Shown in pieces: positions 1 through 7,444 of a stretch of 21,717 bases of DNA (position 1 is its first letter; every line of letters begins with the position of its first letter). The notes beneath the pieces are model-generated. The model was not told where the DNA came from. It did not search any database and was given only the letters and a program-made list of their open reading frames with translations. Origin of the DNA: Anaerolineae bacterium (lineage in GTDB: Bacteria > Chloroflexota > Anaerolineae > 4572-78 > J111); contig JAHDWA010000111.1 in NCBI GenBank assembly GCA_023382535.1, positions 1-21,717 on the forward strand, written 5' to 3'. Both the position numbers and the translations under genes were made by a program.

Positions 1-705
1 CTGACGAGCCTGGAAATCGTTCTGGGAATTGACAACATCATCTTTATCTCAATTCTGGCCAGTAAGCTGCCGCAAGACCAGCAACAGAAGGCGCGGCAGG
101 TCGGCTTGAGCCTGGCCATGCTGACTCGCATTGCCCTGCTCTTTTCTTTGTCGTGGATTATCGGTTTAACCGCTCCTATTTTTACCATTATCGGCCAGGA
201 AGTTTCGGGGCGGGATTTGATTTTGCTGATCGGCGGCCTGTTCCTGCTGGGTAAAGCGACGTATGAAATTCACGAAAGGCTGGAAGGAGCAGAAGGCCAC
301 GCCTCGGCTAAAGTGGCCGCGTCATTTACCAGCGTTATTATCCAAATTCTGCTGCTGGATATCGTCTTTTCCCTGGACTCGGTCATCACGGCGGTCGGCA
401 TGGTGGATGAGCTGGCGGTCATGATTGCAGCAGTAATCATCGCCGTTCTCATTATGTTATGGGCAGCGGGTCCGGTCAGCGATTTTGTCAACCGTCACCC
501 CACGGTGAAGATGCTGGCCTTGAGTTTTCTCCTGCTCATCGGCTTTTCCCTGGTGGTCGAAGGGCTGCACCAGCATATCCCCAAGGGTTACATCTACTTC
601 GCCATGGGCTTCTCCGTCTTTGTGGAAATGCTCAATCTCCGGCTGCGCCCCAAGAGTGAACCAATCGAATTGCACAAACCGTACGTGGCCGAGGCAAGTA
701 AGTAG
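1..705 (+). CDS. TerC/YkoY-family integral membrane protein (5' truncated)
   Basis: The reading frame is open from base 1, so the start lies outside the window; 234 codons plus the stop are visible. The protein is mostly hydrophobic, with about six membrane segments. Two acidic intramembrane motifs typical of TerC proteins are present: EIVLGIDNIIF at visible residues 5-15, and DIVFSLDSVITAVGM about 115 residues later. These Asp/Glu-rich signatures define the TerC family, whose members are linked to tellurite resistance and, for the MeeF/MeeY type, to metal export during or after secretion. The exact substrate cannot be read here. The tail after the last helix is short and charged. The gene converges on the PRC-barrel gene, with an inverted repeat between them. 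The internal TTG at 106 is not needed as a start, because the frame runs upstream with family motifs. Confidence 0.9.
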   Translation: MTSLEIVLGIDNIIFISILASKLPQDQQQKARQVGLSLAMLTRIALLFSLSWIIGLTAPIFTIIGQEVSGRDLILLIGGLFLLGKATYEIHERLEGAEGHASAKVAASFTSVIIQILLLDIVFSLDSVITAVGMVDELAVMIAAVIIAVLIMLWAAGPVSDFVNRHPTVKMLALSFLLLIGFSLVVEGLHQHIPKGYIYFAMGFSVFVEMLNLRLRPKSEPIELHKPYVAEASK

Positions 706-718
706 AGGGTTGGAGAAA

Positions 719-771
719 TGGAAGATTGGAAGAGTGGAGGGTTGGTAAATATCCAGCCTTCCAATCTTCCA
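719..771. repeat. GGAAG-type inverted repeat between convergent genes
   Basis: A perfect 14-bp inverted repeat: TGGAAGATTGGAAG at 719-732 and its complement at 758-771, separated by 25 nt. It lies in the short gap between the convergent TerC and PRC-barrel genes. No T-run follows on either strand, so it is not a textbook terminator, although it could stop or stabilise transcripts. Related GGAAGG/TTGGAAG sequence recurs near 3768, 8172 and 9562. Confidence 0.75.
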
Positions 772-804
772 ATTGCCAAAATTCCGGTGGGATAAATCAA
801 AGAT

Positions 805-1317
805 TTATTCCATACTCAGGCTGTGCTGCTCGGCCTGGGCCAGGTCAATGGTCATCACGCCGTCAGCGCCGCCGGTATCCACCACGACTTCTCGCGCCAC
901 GGCCTGTTTGCGCGTAATGGGACCTTCGACAAAGGTGCGGCCCAATTTGAAACCCAGCACCGCCCCTTCGTCGCTGACAAGAATGTCGCTGATGATGCCG
1001 ACGCGGGTGCCGCCGCTTGTGTTGACATCGCGGCCCGCCAAATCCTGGCGCCGCACCCAACTGTCCAGGTCGGGCACCTGGGTAACGTCGAGAACGATAT
1101 CCGAGTCGGCGGCCAGAACGGCGTCCAGGCCAAATAGAGTGATGCGGTCCCGGTTGACCAGCAAGTCCTTGCGGTTGAAAAGTCCCTCGCTGCCCAGGTA
1201 AAGGCCAATGACCCGCTCCAGATTGCTATCCAGATAAAGATCTTTGACTTTGCCGACGAAGCGGCCATCGGCGATACTATAAATAGGTTTATCCAGCAAA
1301 TCTTTACCCAAACGCAT
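805..1317 (-). CDS. Tandem PRC-barrel domain protein
   Basis: 170 aa, soluble, no signal peptide. Two PRC-barrel-like halves are visible. Residues 1-80 contain GKDLLDKPIYSIADGRFVG and KVKDLYLDSNLERVIGLYLG. Residues 90-160 contain a second copy with the pattern DLAGRDVNTSGGTRVGIISDILVS and GAVLGFKLG. PRC-barrels are small beta folds found in RimM, in photosynthetic reaction centre subunit H and in many stand-alone prokaryotic proteins thought to act as adaptors. The partner is unknown here. The ATG is well supported by AAAGGAG (complement of 1324-1330) with normal spacing. The gene is monocistronic, followed at its 3' end by the 719-771 inverted repeat and preceded by an AGTAGTCAGT-type repeat tract. 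Confidence 0.85.
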   Translation of the reverse strand: MRLGKDLLDKPIYSIADGRFVGKVKDLYLDSNLERVIGLYLGSEGLFNRKDLLVNRDRITLFGLDAVLAADSDIVLDVTQVPDLDSWVRRQDLAGRDVNTSGGTRVGIISDILVSDEGAVLGFKLGRTFVEGPITRKQAVAREVVVDTGGADGVMTIDLAQAEQHSLSME

Positions 1318-1343
1318 TTTTCTTCTCCTTTGAAATAGTATTT

Positions 1344-1367
1344 CAGTAGCCAGTAATCAGTAGTCAG
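1344..1367. repeat. CAGTAGCCAGTAATCAGT-type dispersed simple repeat
   Basis: Imperfect reiteration of the unit CAGTA(G/A)(C/T) just upstream of the PRC-barrel gene. It shares CAGTAGCCAGTA and AGTAGTCAG with the longer tract at 5804-5882. This is a dispersed intergenic repeat with no coding content. The surrounding 1318-1439 region holds no recognisable gene. Confidence 0.6.
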
Positions 1368-1439
1368 ATAGAGTGAGACGATCCGTGACATTGCTACCTG
1401 CTACTTGATAATTTCACTCCTCACGACGGGCTAAAACCA

Positions 1440-3242
1440 TTATTGATACCCTTCGGTTTTCAACTCATGCCGGGTTTTATTGCGGCGGTTTAACTCGTCG
1501 AGTTTGTGCGGTGCGACCAGCACCACAATTTCGTCGCCGACGCGCAGGTGGGTGGTCTGGACCGGGGGAATATTGACCTGGGCGCCGCGAGCATGCAAGA
1601 GTACAGTCAGGTCCTCTTCCGCCTGTAAATCGGCCAGGGGCATGTCGTACAAAGCTGAAAAGGCGACGACCTGCAGCCGCACAACGACCTGCTCAATCCC
1701 TGCGATCGTGACCGTGCGCACATTCATCCGGTTGAGGGCGGCAGAAACAAAATCGGGCGTAGCCAGGGCCGAGGTGCTGAAAACCGCATCAATCTGAAAG
1801 GTTTGGCGCAACTGTTCGCCCAACCTGTCATCGAAAATGCGGGTAATGACTCGCAGCACCGGCTTGAGGGCGCGAGCAGCCAGGGCAATTTGCAGATTCA
1901 GCATGTCATCCTCGGTGCAGACGACAATGGCCGCTGCCTGCTCGATGCCGGCTTCAAGTAAAGTGGATTTCCAGCGCAAATCGCCATACTTGAGCGGCAC
2001 GTTCAAGTCGGCCAGCCGCCCCGTCAGCCGTGACGGCTCAAAATCCAGAGCCGTGACCCGCCGCCCCAAATCCAGCAAATTCGTCACCACCCGGTAGCCG
2101 GTATGTCCCAGCCCGCAGACCAAAATGGGGCTTTCAAGCGGAGAGAGTGGATCGCTTGGAGAAAGTCCATACTCGACGAACGGCATTAAGCGATCAACCG
2201 TGGTAAAAATAAACAGATTGTCGCCAGCCTGAAGGATGGTGGACGGGTCGGGTTCAATAGTTAAAGTGCGCCCGCAGTTGTAGCAAACTACGGTGACATC
2301 CTGGGCTTCAGCAACTTCGGCAATAGTGCAGCCGAGGAGGGGGGAGTGAAAGCCGATGGAAACCCTGGCCAGCACGTAAGTCCGCTCCCCCAGGGCAAAT
2401 GTTTCGATAATTTCGCTGCCAATAGCCGCATAGGTAAAAGAGAGCGCCGCCACCGCCGAGCGGCTGATAATTGCATCCACCTTAAAACTGGTTTTGATGT
2501 CCTCAACCAGTTCATCCTCAAACAAGCGCAGAATAATGCGGGCGCGCCCGTTTAACTCACGCACCTGGAAGGCAATTCCTAAATTTACAAATTCTTTGTT
2601 AGTGCAGACCACTACGGTTTTGGCCCGCTCGACGCCGGCCTTTTTCAGCACCTCTTCGCTTTCGGCATCACCCAGGATGACCGGCAGGTCATGGGCCAGC
2701 AGCTCCGCCACCAGCGGAGAGGGGGTTTCTTCAATGCCGACCAGGGCCTGGTCATACTCCAGCAGAAGCTCCCTGGCTACGCGGTAGCCCACCCGCCCCA
2801 GGCCACAAATGATGATGTGATCTTTAACGGTCGACTCTACGACGGCTTCCTGCCAATCCTGGCCCCGTTCGGCCCGGACAAAGGCAATACGAATGAACCG
2901 AATGACCTTGAGGCCCAAAAAGGTGAAGAGAGCCAGGCCCGCCGGGGGCACCACTACCGCAAAAATATCCAACTCCCCACCGGGCGGCATATCGGCGTAG
3001 GTGAGTTGAAAGAAGGTCATGTTGACCACGGCATAAACCGCTTTGATGTAGGTCAGGTATTCATAGCCTTCACCCCCCGGCTTAACTTGATTGTAACTGG
3101 CCTGAAAAATGTAGGCGGTCCCCAGAATGGTCAGGAGCAGGCCAAGTGCGGTCAGCCAGGGGAAATGATGGGCAAAAACGGCGGCATCACGTTTAGCCCG
3201 GCGCCATGGGCGAGAGTGAAAGAAACCTTTAGCTCTGGACAT
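1440..3242 (-). CDS. Two-TM, double-RCK potassium-channel-like protein with non-canonical filter
   Basis: 600 aa. The order is cytoplasmic N-terminus, TM1 (about 29-48), a pore-loop-like stretch (62-86), TM2 (about 92-115), then two tandem RCK units. RCK1 has a Rossmann GLGRVG at 147-152 and a TrkA-C-like part near 280-350. RCK2 has GLGHTG at 377-382 and a TrkA-C-like part near 508-580. This is the architecture of ligand-gated K+ channels and their relatives, where RCK domains bind nucleotides or ions and open the pore. Where TVGYGD is expected, the sequence reads QLTYADMP (79-86): Tyr and Asp remain and both filter glycines are replaced. K+ selectivity is therefore doubtful, and it may be a different ion pathway or a sensor. 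AGGAG lies 10 nt before the ATG. It probably forms an operon with the small gene ending at 3270, 27 nt upstream. Confidence 0.85.
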   Translation of the reverse strand: MSRAKGFFHSRPWRRAKRDAAVFAHHFPWLTALGLLLTILGTAYIFQASYNQVKPGGEGYEYLTYIKAVYAVVNMTFFQLTYADMPPGGELDIFAVVVPPAGLALFTFLGLKVIRFIRIAFVRAERGQDWQEAVVESTVKDHIIICGLGRVGYRVARELLLEYDQALVGIEETPSPLVAELLAHDLPVILGDAESEEVLKKAGVERAKTVVVCTNKEFVNLGIAFQVRELNGRARIILRLFEDELVEDIKTSFKVDAIISRSAVAALSFTYAAIGSEIIETFALGERTYVLARVSIGFHSPLLGCTIAEVAEAQDVTVVCYNCGRTLTIEPDPSTILQAGDNLFIFTTVDRLMPFVEYGLSPSDPLSPLESPILVCGLGHTGYRVVTNLLDLGRRVTALDFEPSRLTGRLADLNVPLKYGDLRWKSTLLEAGIEQAAAIVVCTEDDMLNLQIALAARALKPVLRVITRIFDDRLGEQLRQTFQIDAVFSTSALATPDFVSAALNRMNVRTVTIAGIEQVVVRLQVVAFSALYDMPLADLQAEEDLTVLLHARGAQVNIPPVQTTHLRVGDEIVVLVAPHKLDELNRRNKTRHELKTEGYQ

Positions 3243-3269
3243 GCTGCCCTGGCTCCTGCCTGAAGTCTG

Positions 3270-3545
3270 TTAAGCTGGCTTTTCCTCGTCGGGGAGGCCA
3301 TCTGGCTCTTGCAGTTGGCTGGCAATCTGCAACTTGTTTTCTAGGTTGGCGATCAACTTCTTGGTTTCCTGGATGCCCTGAAAATCGCGAGCGGCTTGAT
3401 GGGATTGCAGAGCCACACGGTAGCGTCCCAGGCGGTCAGAAATAGCGGCAATGAGTTCAGATAAACGACCCGCCGCCCGGGCAGTTTCGGCCAGCTCCCT
3501 AAATTCAGCCGCAGTCGTGGTATGAAAGGGTTTCTTTTCTTGCAT
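3270..3545 (-). CDS. Small helical hypothetical protein upstream of the channel-like gene
   Basis: 91 aa from the ATG at 3545. I recognise no family. The protein is charged and predicted mostly helical: residues about 12-75 are rich in Ala, Arg, Glu and Leu with heptad-like spacing, suggesting a coiled coil, followed by an acidic, proline-containing tail ending in EEKPA. There are no membrane segments and no cysteines. The start is uncertain. The same frame can begin at a TTG at 3605 (111 aa), but neither start has a clear Shine-Dalgarno sequence; I prefer the ATG. The stop lies 27 nt before the start of the channel-like gene, so the two are probably co-transcribed. It could be an accessory or regulatory partner, which is inference from position only. 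Confidence 0.6.
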   Translation of the reverse strand: MQEKKPFHTTTAAEFRELAETARAAGRLSELIAAISDRLGRYRVALQSHQAARDFQGIQETKKLIANLENKLQIASQLQEPDGLPDEEKPA

Positions 3546-3670
3546 CTGCCGGTTTCTGAAGAAATTGCCGAGGTAAATCTTTGCTTTGCTCAATAGCAAG
3601 GACAAGTGGGAGGTCGGGGTCGAGGCGTAAAGGAAAGAAGACGAAAAGGCAAGCAGTTTGCTGTGTCTCC

Positions 3671-3698
3671 ATTTTAATCTTCTTTAACCAAAAGGCAA
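3671..3698 (-). promoter_or_regulatory. Putative sigma70-type promoter for the small gene/channel operon
   Basis: On the minus strand, TTGCCT (3693-3698), a 16-nt spacer, then TAAAAT (3671-3676). The hexamers match the consensus at 4/6 and 5/6. It lies upstream of both possible starts (3605 and 3545). The rest of the 3546-3865 gap holds the 3768-3819 inverted repeat and otherwise shows nothing I can assign. Confidence 0.4.
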
Positions 3699-3767
3699 GG
3701 AGAGAGGGATTGTTGTCTCAACCTGTCACTATTTTTAACCGGCAAACTCGGTAAGGGAGCGGGAAGG

Positions 3768-3819
3768 CTGGAAGCCTGAAAGGTTGGGTACGGTTTTAAC
3801 CGGCCTTCCATGCTTCCAG
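3768..3819. repeat. GGAAG-type inverted repeat
   Basis: Left arm 3768-3783 and right arm 3804-3819 are complementary at 14 of 16 positions (CTGGAAGC perfect, then CTGAAAGG against the complement of CCTTCCAT), with a 20-nt loop. It lies 46 nt downstream of the response-regulator stop (minus strand). It belongs to the same loose family as 719-771, 8172-8205 and 9562-9599. Confidence 0.65.
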
Positions 3820-3865
3820 TTTATTGAAATGGTTAAAAGGGGGTAAAGGGAACGTGGGAACAGTC

Positions 3866-4276
3866 CTAACGCCACTCCCACAAGCTTTCGCCGGCCAAAA
3901 TCTGGCGAACCTGGTTGGCAAAGCGGGTTGGGCGGACCGGCTTGCCGATAAAACTGTCAAAGCCAGCCTGCTTGACCCGTTTAATGTCGTCGTACATCAC
4001 GCTGGCGGTCAGGGCAACCACTTTGCTGAAAGCCAGGGTAGGATGGCTGCGGATTCGTTTGATGATATCGTAGCCCGTTTCCCCCGGCATATAAATATCT
4101 ATTAAAAACAGGTCAACTTGAGGTAAAGTCTCGGCCAAGGCAACCGCGCTGTTGCCGGAGCTGCAGCAGTGGACCGAGGTTGCGCCTTCCATTTGGAGTA
4201 AATCCAGCGTAGCTAGATAAGAATTGGGGTCATCCTCGACCACAATAATAGTTGCGTCTTTTAAATCAGTGTTCAT
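3866..4276 (-). CDS. Single-domain response regulator (CheY-like receiver)
   Basis: 136 aa, made of one REC domain. All phosphorylation-site residues are present: acidic pair D15-D16 in VVEDD, phospho-acceptor D60 in LFLIDIYMPG, T90 in VALTAS and K112 in IGKP. No output domain follows; the C-terminus ends soon after helix 5 (QILAGESLWEWR). It therefore signals by protein contact or in a phosphorelay rather than by binding DNA. Its ATG overlaps the stop of the kinase gene by 4 nt (ATGA), which indicates translational coupling and makes this kinase its likely phosphodonor. The 40-residue distance between the start and C37-C38 (HCCSSG) is unremarkable. Confidence 0.93.
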   Translation of the reverse strand: MNTDLKDATIIVVEDDPNSYLATLDLLQMEGATSVHCCSSGNSAVALAETLPQVDLFLIDIYMPGETGYDIIKRIRSHPTLAFSKVVALTASVMYDDIKRVKQAGFDSFIGKPVRPTRFANQVRQILAGESLWEWR

Positions 4277-5709
4277 TCAATTGTTACCTTACTTTCCACT
4301 AACTTTTCTCCGGCCGCTTGAGTGAGGTCGCGCGTGGCAGGTGCGGCAACGGCGGCCGGTAGGGTAAAATGAAAGGCGGCGCCGTGGCCCAGTTCGCTTT
4401 CGACCCACAATTTGCCGCCGTGCAGCTCCACGAATTTTTTACTGATAGGCAGGCCCAAGCCTGTGCCAACTTTGCGTAAAGCAAACGCTTCTTCGGTTTG
4501 CTGAAACTCTTCAAAGATACGCCCAAAGTCTTCCGGGCGGATGCCGATGCCGGTATCAATAACGCTCACTTTGACCATGCTACTGCCGTTTTGCACCGCC
4601 CGCAAGGTGATGCTGCCCTGGTCGGTGTACTTGGCGGCGTTGCCTAAAAGGTTCAGCAGCACCTGCCGCAGACGGGTCTCATCGCCGCTGACGGGAGGCA
4701 GCGCGGGCGCAATCTCCTGGCGCAGTTCCACCGGCTTATCGGTGAGCAACCCGGAGACGGTGCTCATAATGCTTTGGCTCACCGCCGCCAGATCAACCTG
4801 CTCTCTAAAAATATCCATCTGCCCGGCTTCGATTTTGGCCAGGTCCAGCAAGTCGTTGACAATTTGCAGCAGCAACTCGCCGGAGTTGTGGATGCGGGTC
4901 AGATAGTCGGCTTGTTCCGGCGTGACTGCCCCGTGATGGCTTTTGGAGAGAATGTAAGAGAAGTTGATAATCGCGTTCAGAGGGGTGCGCAACTCGTGGC
5001 TGAGATTGGTGATAAAGCGCGTTTTAAGCTCGTTCGCTTCTATGGCAGCAGCCTCGGCCGCCTTGAGCCGGATATTGGTGGTTTCCAGCAGTTGGTAGGC
5101 TTTCTTCAACTCCTGCTCGCTCTGAAACAGCTCCTGGCTGCGTTGATGCGCCCGTTCCTGGCTGTGCAAAGCCCAGCCCATCGTTGTTGTCAGGTGGTCG
5201 GAACTGACCCAACTGACAACAGCCATGCCACAAGTCATTAACAGGGGGACCACCAGCGGGCGAAGGGCCGGCCAGGCAAAGCCGTTCAGGTAAATTACGG
5301 CCAGCAAGGTGACGATAACCGCAAAGGCGGCCGTCTGAGCGGCTGCCTGGGGGCTAATCAACAGGCCGGCCATAGCCACGATGAGCAGCAACAAGTAAAC
5401 CTGCTGATGGTCAAATTCGGAGTCGGGCCAGAGCATGAAAGACAAGACCACCAGGATCAAGCCCCAGACAAAAACATACGTGGCCGGGCGAAAATGATTA
5501 TCCTTGTATAATTTAACGCTGAAAAGACAAACGAGGCCGGTCAGCGTGGAAGGCAGCCACCACAAGCGGTAGGCGGCCAGGTCAACGGGGGCGGCAAACG
5601 ACTGGGCCAGCAGCATGGCATAGAACAATATCACCGCCAGCGCAGCCACCAGGACAACGACGACGACAAAAGTATCTTTTTGGAGGTCCTGTAAATCGGT
5701 GTCTTGCAT
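4273..5709 (-). CDS. Membrane-bound sensor histidine kinase
   Basis: 478 aa. The N-terminal 170 residues form about six membrane helices with short loops, so there is no large extracytoplasmic sensor; sensing is probably within or near the membrane. A coiled-coil linker (about 180-230) leads to the HisKA domain with phospho-acceptor H238 in NLSHELRTPLNAI. The HATPase domain follows, with N-box N357 (LLGNAAKYT), G1 DTGIGI (385-390), F-box (IFEEF, 398-402) and G2 GTGLGLPIS (415-423). All catalytic boxes are intact. It autophosphorylates and should pass phosphate to the receiver encoded directly downstream, with which it overlaps by 4 nt. Upstream is a strong promoter-like sequence with a palindrome over the -10 region. 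The signal sensed is unknown. Confidence 0.95.
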   Translation of the reverse strand: MQDTDLQDLQKDTFVVVVVLVAALAVILFYAMLLAQSFAAPVDLAAYRLWWLPSTLTGLVCLFSVKLYKDNHFRPATYVFVWGLILVVLSFMLWPDSEFDHQQVYLLLLIVAMAGLLISPQAAAQTAAFAVIVTLLAVIYLNGFAWPALRPLVVPLLMTCGMAVVSWVSSDHLTTTMGWALHSQERAHQRSQELFQSEQELKKAYQLLETTNIRLKAAEAAAIEANELKTRFITNLSHELRTPLNAIINFSYILSKSHHGAVTPEQADYLTRIHNSGELLLQIVNDLLDLAKIEAGQMDIFREQVDLAAVSQSIMSTVSGLLTDKPVELRQEIAPALPPVSGDETRLRQVLLNLLGNAAKYTDQGSITLRAVQNGSSMVKVSVIDTGIGIRPEDFGRIFEEFQQTEEAFALRKVGTGLGLPISKKFVELHGGKLWVESELGHGAAFHFTLPAAVAAPATRDLTQAAGEKLVESKVTIE

Positions 5710-5734
5710 GGGGTACGGTTCCAGCGCACATCTC

Positions 5735-5772
5735 TAGAACCGATTCTACAGGCAGCCTGGGGGAGAAGTCAA
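5735..5772 (-). promoter_or_regulatory. Promoter of the two-component operon with overlapping palindrome
   Basis: Minus strand: TTGACT (5767-5772), an 18-nt spacer, TAGAAT (5743-5748). Each hexamer matches consensus at 5/6. The predicted start is near 5736, giving a leader of about 27 nt. An almost perfect palindrome, TAGAATCGGTTCTA (5735-5748, six of seven pairs), covers the -10 box and the predicted start point, as a repressor operator would. Confidence 0.55.
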
Positions 5773-5803
5773 TTGCCCATTTATCCTACGTTAAGGAAAG
5801 GGG

Positions 5804-5882
5804 ACAGTAGCCAGTAGTCAGTGATCAGTAATCAGTAGGCAGTAGACAGAATTATCTGGCGACTGACGACTGACTACTATTA
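5804..5882. repeat. AGTAGTCAGT-type dispersed repeat with inverted arms
   Basis: A tract of CAGTAG/CAGTAGTCAGTGATCAGT-like units (5804-5847) followed by a complementary tract. AGTAGTCAGT at 5813-5822 pairs perfectly with ACTGACTACT at 5869-5878. It is related to 1344-1367. It fills the gap between the GT-C-like gene (stop at 5884) and the kinase promoter. It is non-coding. Confidence 0.65.
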
Positions 5883-5883
5883 T

Positions 5884-7326
5884 CTACTCCCTGGGCAACA
5901 GGTGCGTATTGGTAAAAATCCAGGCGGCCGTATGCAGCAGGGACACGGCGATGGCAAACAGGCCGGCCTGGCTCAGTTTCTCTTGATCGCGCATGACCCG
6001 GACCAGGAGATAGCCAGCCAGGAGGGTATACACAAAGGCCGCTGGAGCGAACAAATCCCAGTCCTTGCGCCCGCCGTAATCGGGGTTCCACAGCCAGGTT
6101 AGCAGGACGTACATGGCGGCGGTGAGCGCCAGAAAATAGCCATAATCCCGGTCGGCGGGCTGATCGAACAGGGTCAGCCGGAACCGGTAAACGGCGGCCA
6201 GGGTCATCGCCAGCAGGGGCAGGCCAAACGGGGAGATCAAAAGATGGACATTGAGCCAATCCAGCAGGTGGGCCGCTGAAAACATGGTGTAAGGCTGGTA
6301 CTTTTGCCACTGCGGGTCAATCTCAAACAGGGGCACAAACCAGACCCCGTCGCCGCCGCCGGGCCGGTCCTGCCCCAGCAGCGCGGCCAGGCCGTGGCCG
6401 CCGCTCTCCATCAGGGCCAAAACAGCCGCCCCGACCAGCAGCGGCGGCAGCAGCGTCTGCCACAGCGCACTGGCCGCCGGTACCCAGCTTCGCCGCCAGC
6501 ACAGCCAGCTCAAAAGTAACATACCGGGCCACAGAAAAACCGTAGAAGGGTGAAAGGCGTTGGTCAGCGAGAGAGCCAGGACCGGCCAGACTGGCTGGAT
6601 CTCGCCCCGCAGCGCCCGCCAGGCCAGCAACAGGGTCACGAGCAGCCCCAGCGAGATGACCGTGTAATTTTCAACGTACCCAAAAAAGAGCTGCATCGAG
6701 CCGGTGGTCAGCACCAGCCCGGCCAGGACAGCGCTTTCCAGCGGCGTGCGCCCCAACTGGGCTGTCCAGGTTAGCAGCAGGTAAACAAAAATCATGCCGC
6801 AGAGGATGCTGGTCGTGGCGTAAACGGCTTCGACCGGCCAGCCCAGCAGCGGGTCGGCCACAAACTGCCACAGGCGCTGGTGCAAAAAGACGGTGAACGG
6901 CGCTTGCCAGTTGTAAATCACCCGCAGCTCCAAATCCGGGGTGGACAAAGCCCGGGTCAGCAGGTAGGAGTCGCCCCAACGCAGGTGGCGCAGCCGGGCC
7001 AGCCAGAAGAGCAGGCCGGCGAGGAGGGAGATGAGAGCGAAGAGCGAAGAGCGTGGAGCGTGAGGCGTAAATCGTAATCCTGCCAGGACAAGTTGATTCA
7101 CCGCCGGAATAATCAGCGCCCCGGCCAGCAAAGCCAGCAGCCAGCCCAGCCAGGGCGGTAAAAAGGTGTAAGGCCAGAGGCTCCAGGCGATTTCCTCCGG
7201 CAGTTGGGCGGCGGCGAGGTGCAGGGTCAATAGGACCAGTCCCCCCAGTTGAATGGCCGAGAGAAGCCAGTCTTGCGGATTCCTGGCTGTGGCTTGAATT
7301 TGGCTTTCACTTGACGTGGTTATCAT
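5884..7326 (-). CDS. Polytopic membrane protein, GT-C glycosyltransferase-like
   Basis: 480 aa with about eleven membrane helices. After the first two or three helices comes an extracytoplasmic loop motif, RWGDSYLLTRAL (116-127); its Asp fits the acidic residue that GT-C enzymes carry in the first loop. Other likely conserved loop motifs are FGYVENYT (215-222), NAFHPS (256-261) and NPDYGGRKDWDLF (414-426). GT-C enzymes use polyprenyl-phosphate sugars to glycosylate proteins or lipids outside the membrane. Activity here is inferred from fold pattern only; a non-enzymatic membrane protein is possible. Residues 84-99 are encoded by a simple-repeat tract (7033-7077) that looks inserted between membrane helices. 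No Shine-Dalgarno precedes the ATG, and the promoter-like sequence places the transcript start almost at the ATG, so it may be leaderless. Confidence 0.75.
   Translation of the reverse strand: MITTSSESQIQATARNPQDWLLSAIQLGGLVLLTLHLAAAQLPEEIAWSLWPYTFLPPWLGWLLALLAGALIIPAVNQLVLAGLRFTPHAPRSSLFALISLLAGLLFWLARLRHLRWGDSYLLTRALSTPDLELRVIYNWQAPFTVFLHQRLWQFVADPLLGWPVEAVYATTSILCGMIFVYLLLTWTAQLGRTPLESAVLAGLVLTTGSMQLFFGYVENYTVISLGLLVTLLLAWRALRGEIQPVWPVLALSLTNAFHPSTVFLWPGMLLLSWLCWRRSWVPAASALWQTLLPPLLVGAAVLALMESGGHGLAALLGQDRPGGGDGVWFVPLFEIDPQWQKYQPYTMFSAAHLLDWLNVHLLISPFGLPLLAMTLAAVYRFRLTLFDQPADRDYGYFLALTAAMYVLLTWLWNPDYGGRKDWDLFAPAAFVYTLLAGYLLVRVMRDQEKLSQAGLFAIAVSLLHTAAWIFTNTHLLPRE
7033..7077 (-). repeat. In-frame simple repeat inside the GT-C-like gene
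   Basis: On the coding strand the tract begins TTACGATTTACGCCTCACG and continues as repeats of ACGCTC and CTTCGCT. It encodes RFTPHAPRSSLFAL in a loop between hydrophobic helices. The GATTTACG element also occurs in the intergenic/intragenic AAAATCGTAAATC repeats at 9609-9628 and 10571-10604. The frame is intact. Confidence 0.55.
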
Positions 7327-7334
7327 CGTCGCGC

Positions 7335-7363
7335 AGTGTACTGTAAAGAAAAAAAGGGGGCAA
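7335..7363 (-). promoter_or_regulatory. Putative promoter of the GT-C-like gene (possibly leaderless)
   Basis: Minus strand: TTGCCC (7358-7363), a 17-nt spacer, TACACT (7335-7340), 4/6 matches each. The expected start point falls at about 7326-7328, on or next to the ATG at 7326. This agrees with the missing Shine-Dalgarno sequence. Confidence 0.35.
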
Positions 7364-7405
7364 TTTTGCGCTACGGATCAGAGGCGTGCATCGTTTTCTG
7401 GATCG

Positions 7406-7414
7406 TGGTATACT
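7406..7414 (+). promoter_or_regulatory. Putative extended -10 promoter of the RDD gene
   Basis: TGGTATACT, an extended -10 (TGn plus TATACT at 7409-7414), 30 nt before the RDD start codon. No good -35 box is seen at the usual distance, as is common for extended -10 promoters. Confidence 0.4.
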
Positions 7415-7444
7415 GGAACTAAAATCTGTTCTGGGAGGGCTGCC

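Noticed and set aside
719..771. Rho-independent terminator
   Set aside because: The stem is good, but neither strand has a following T-run; kept as a repeat instead.
7316..7444. Longer RDD protein starting at 7316
   Set aside because: The extra part overlaps the divergent gene and the promoter; the ATG at 7445 has GGGAGGG in front of it.
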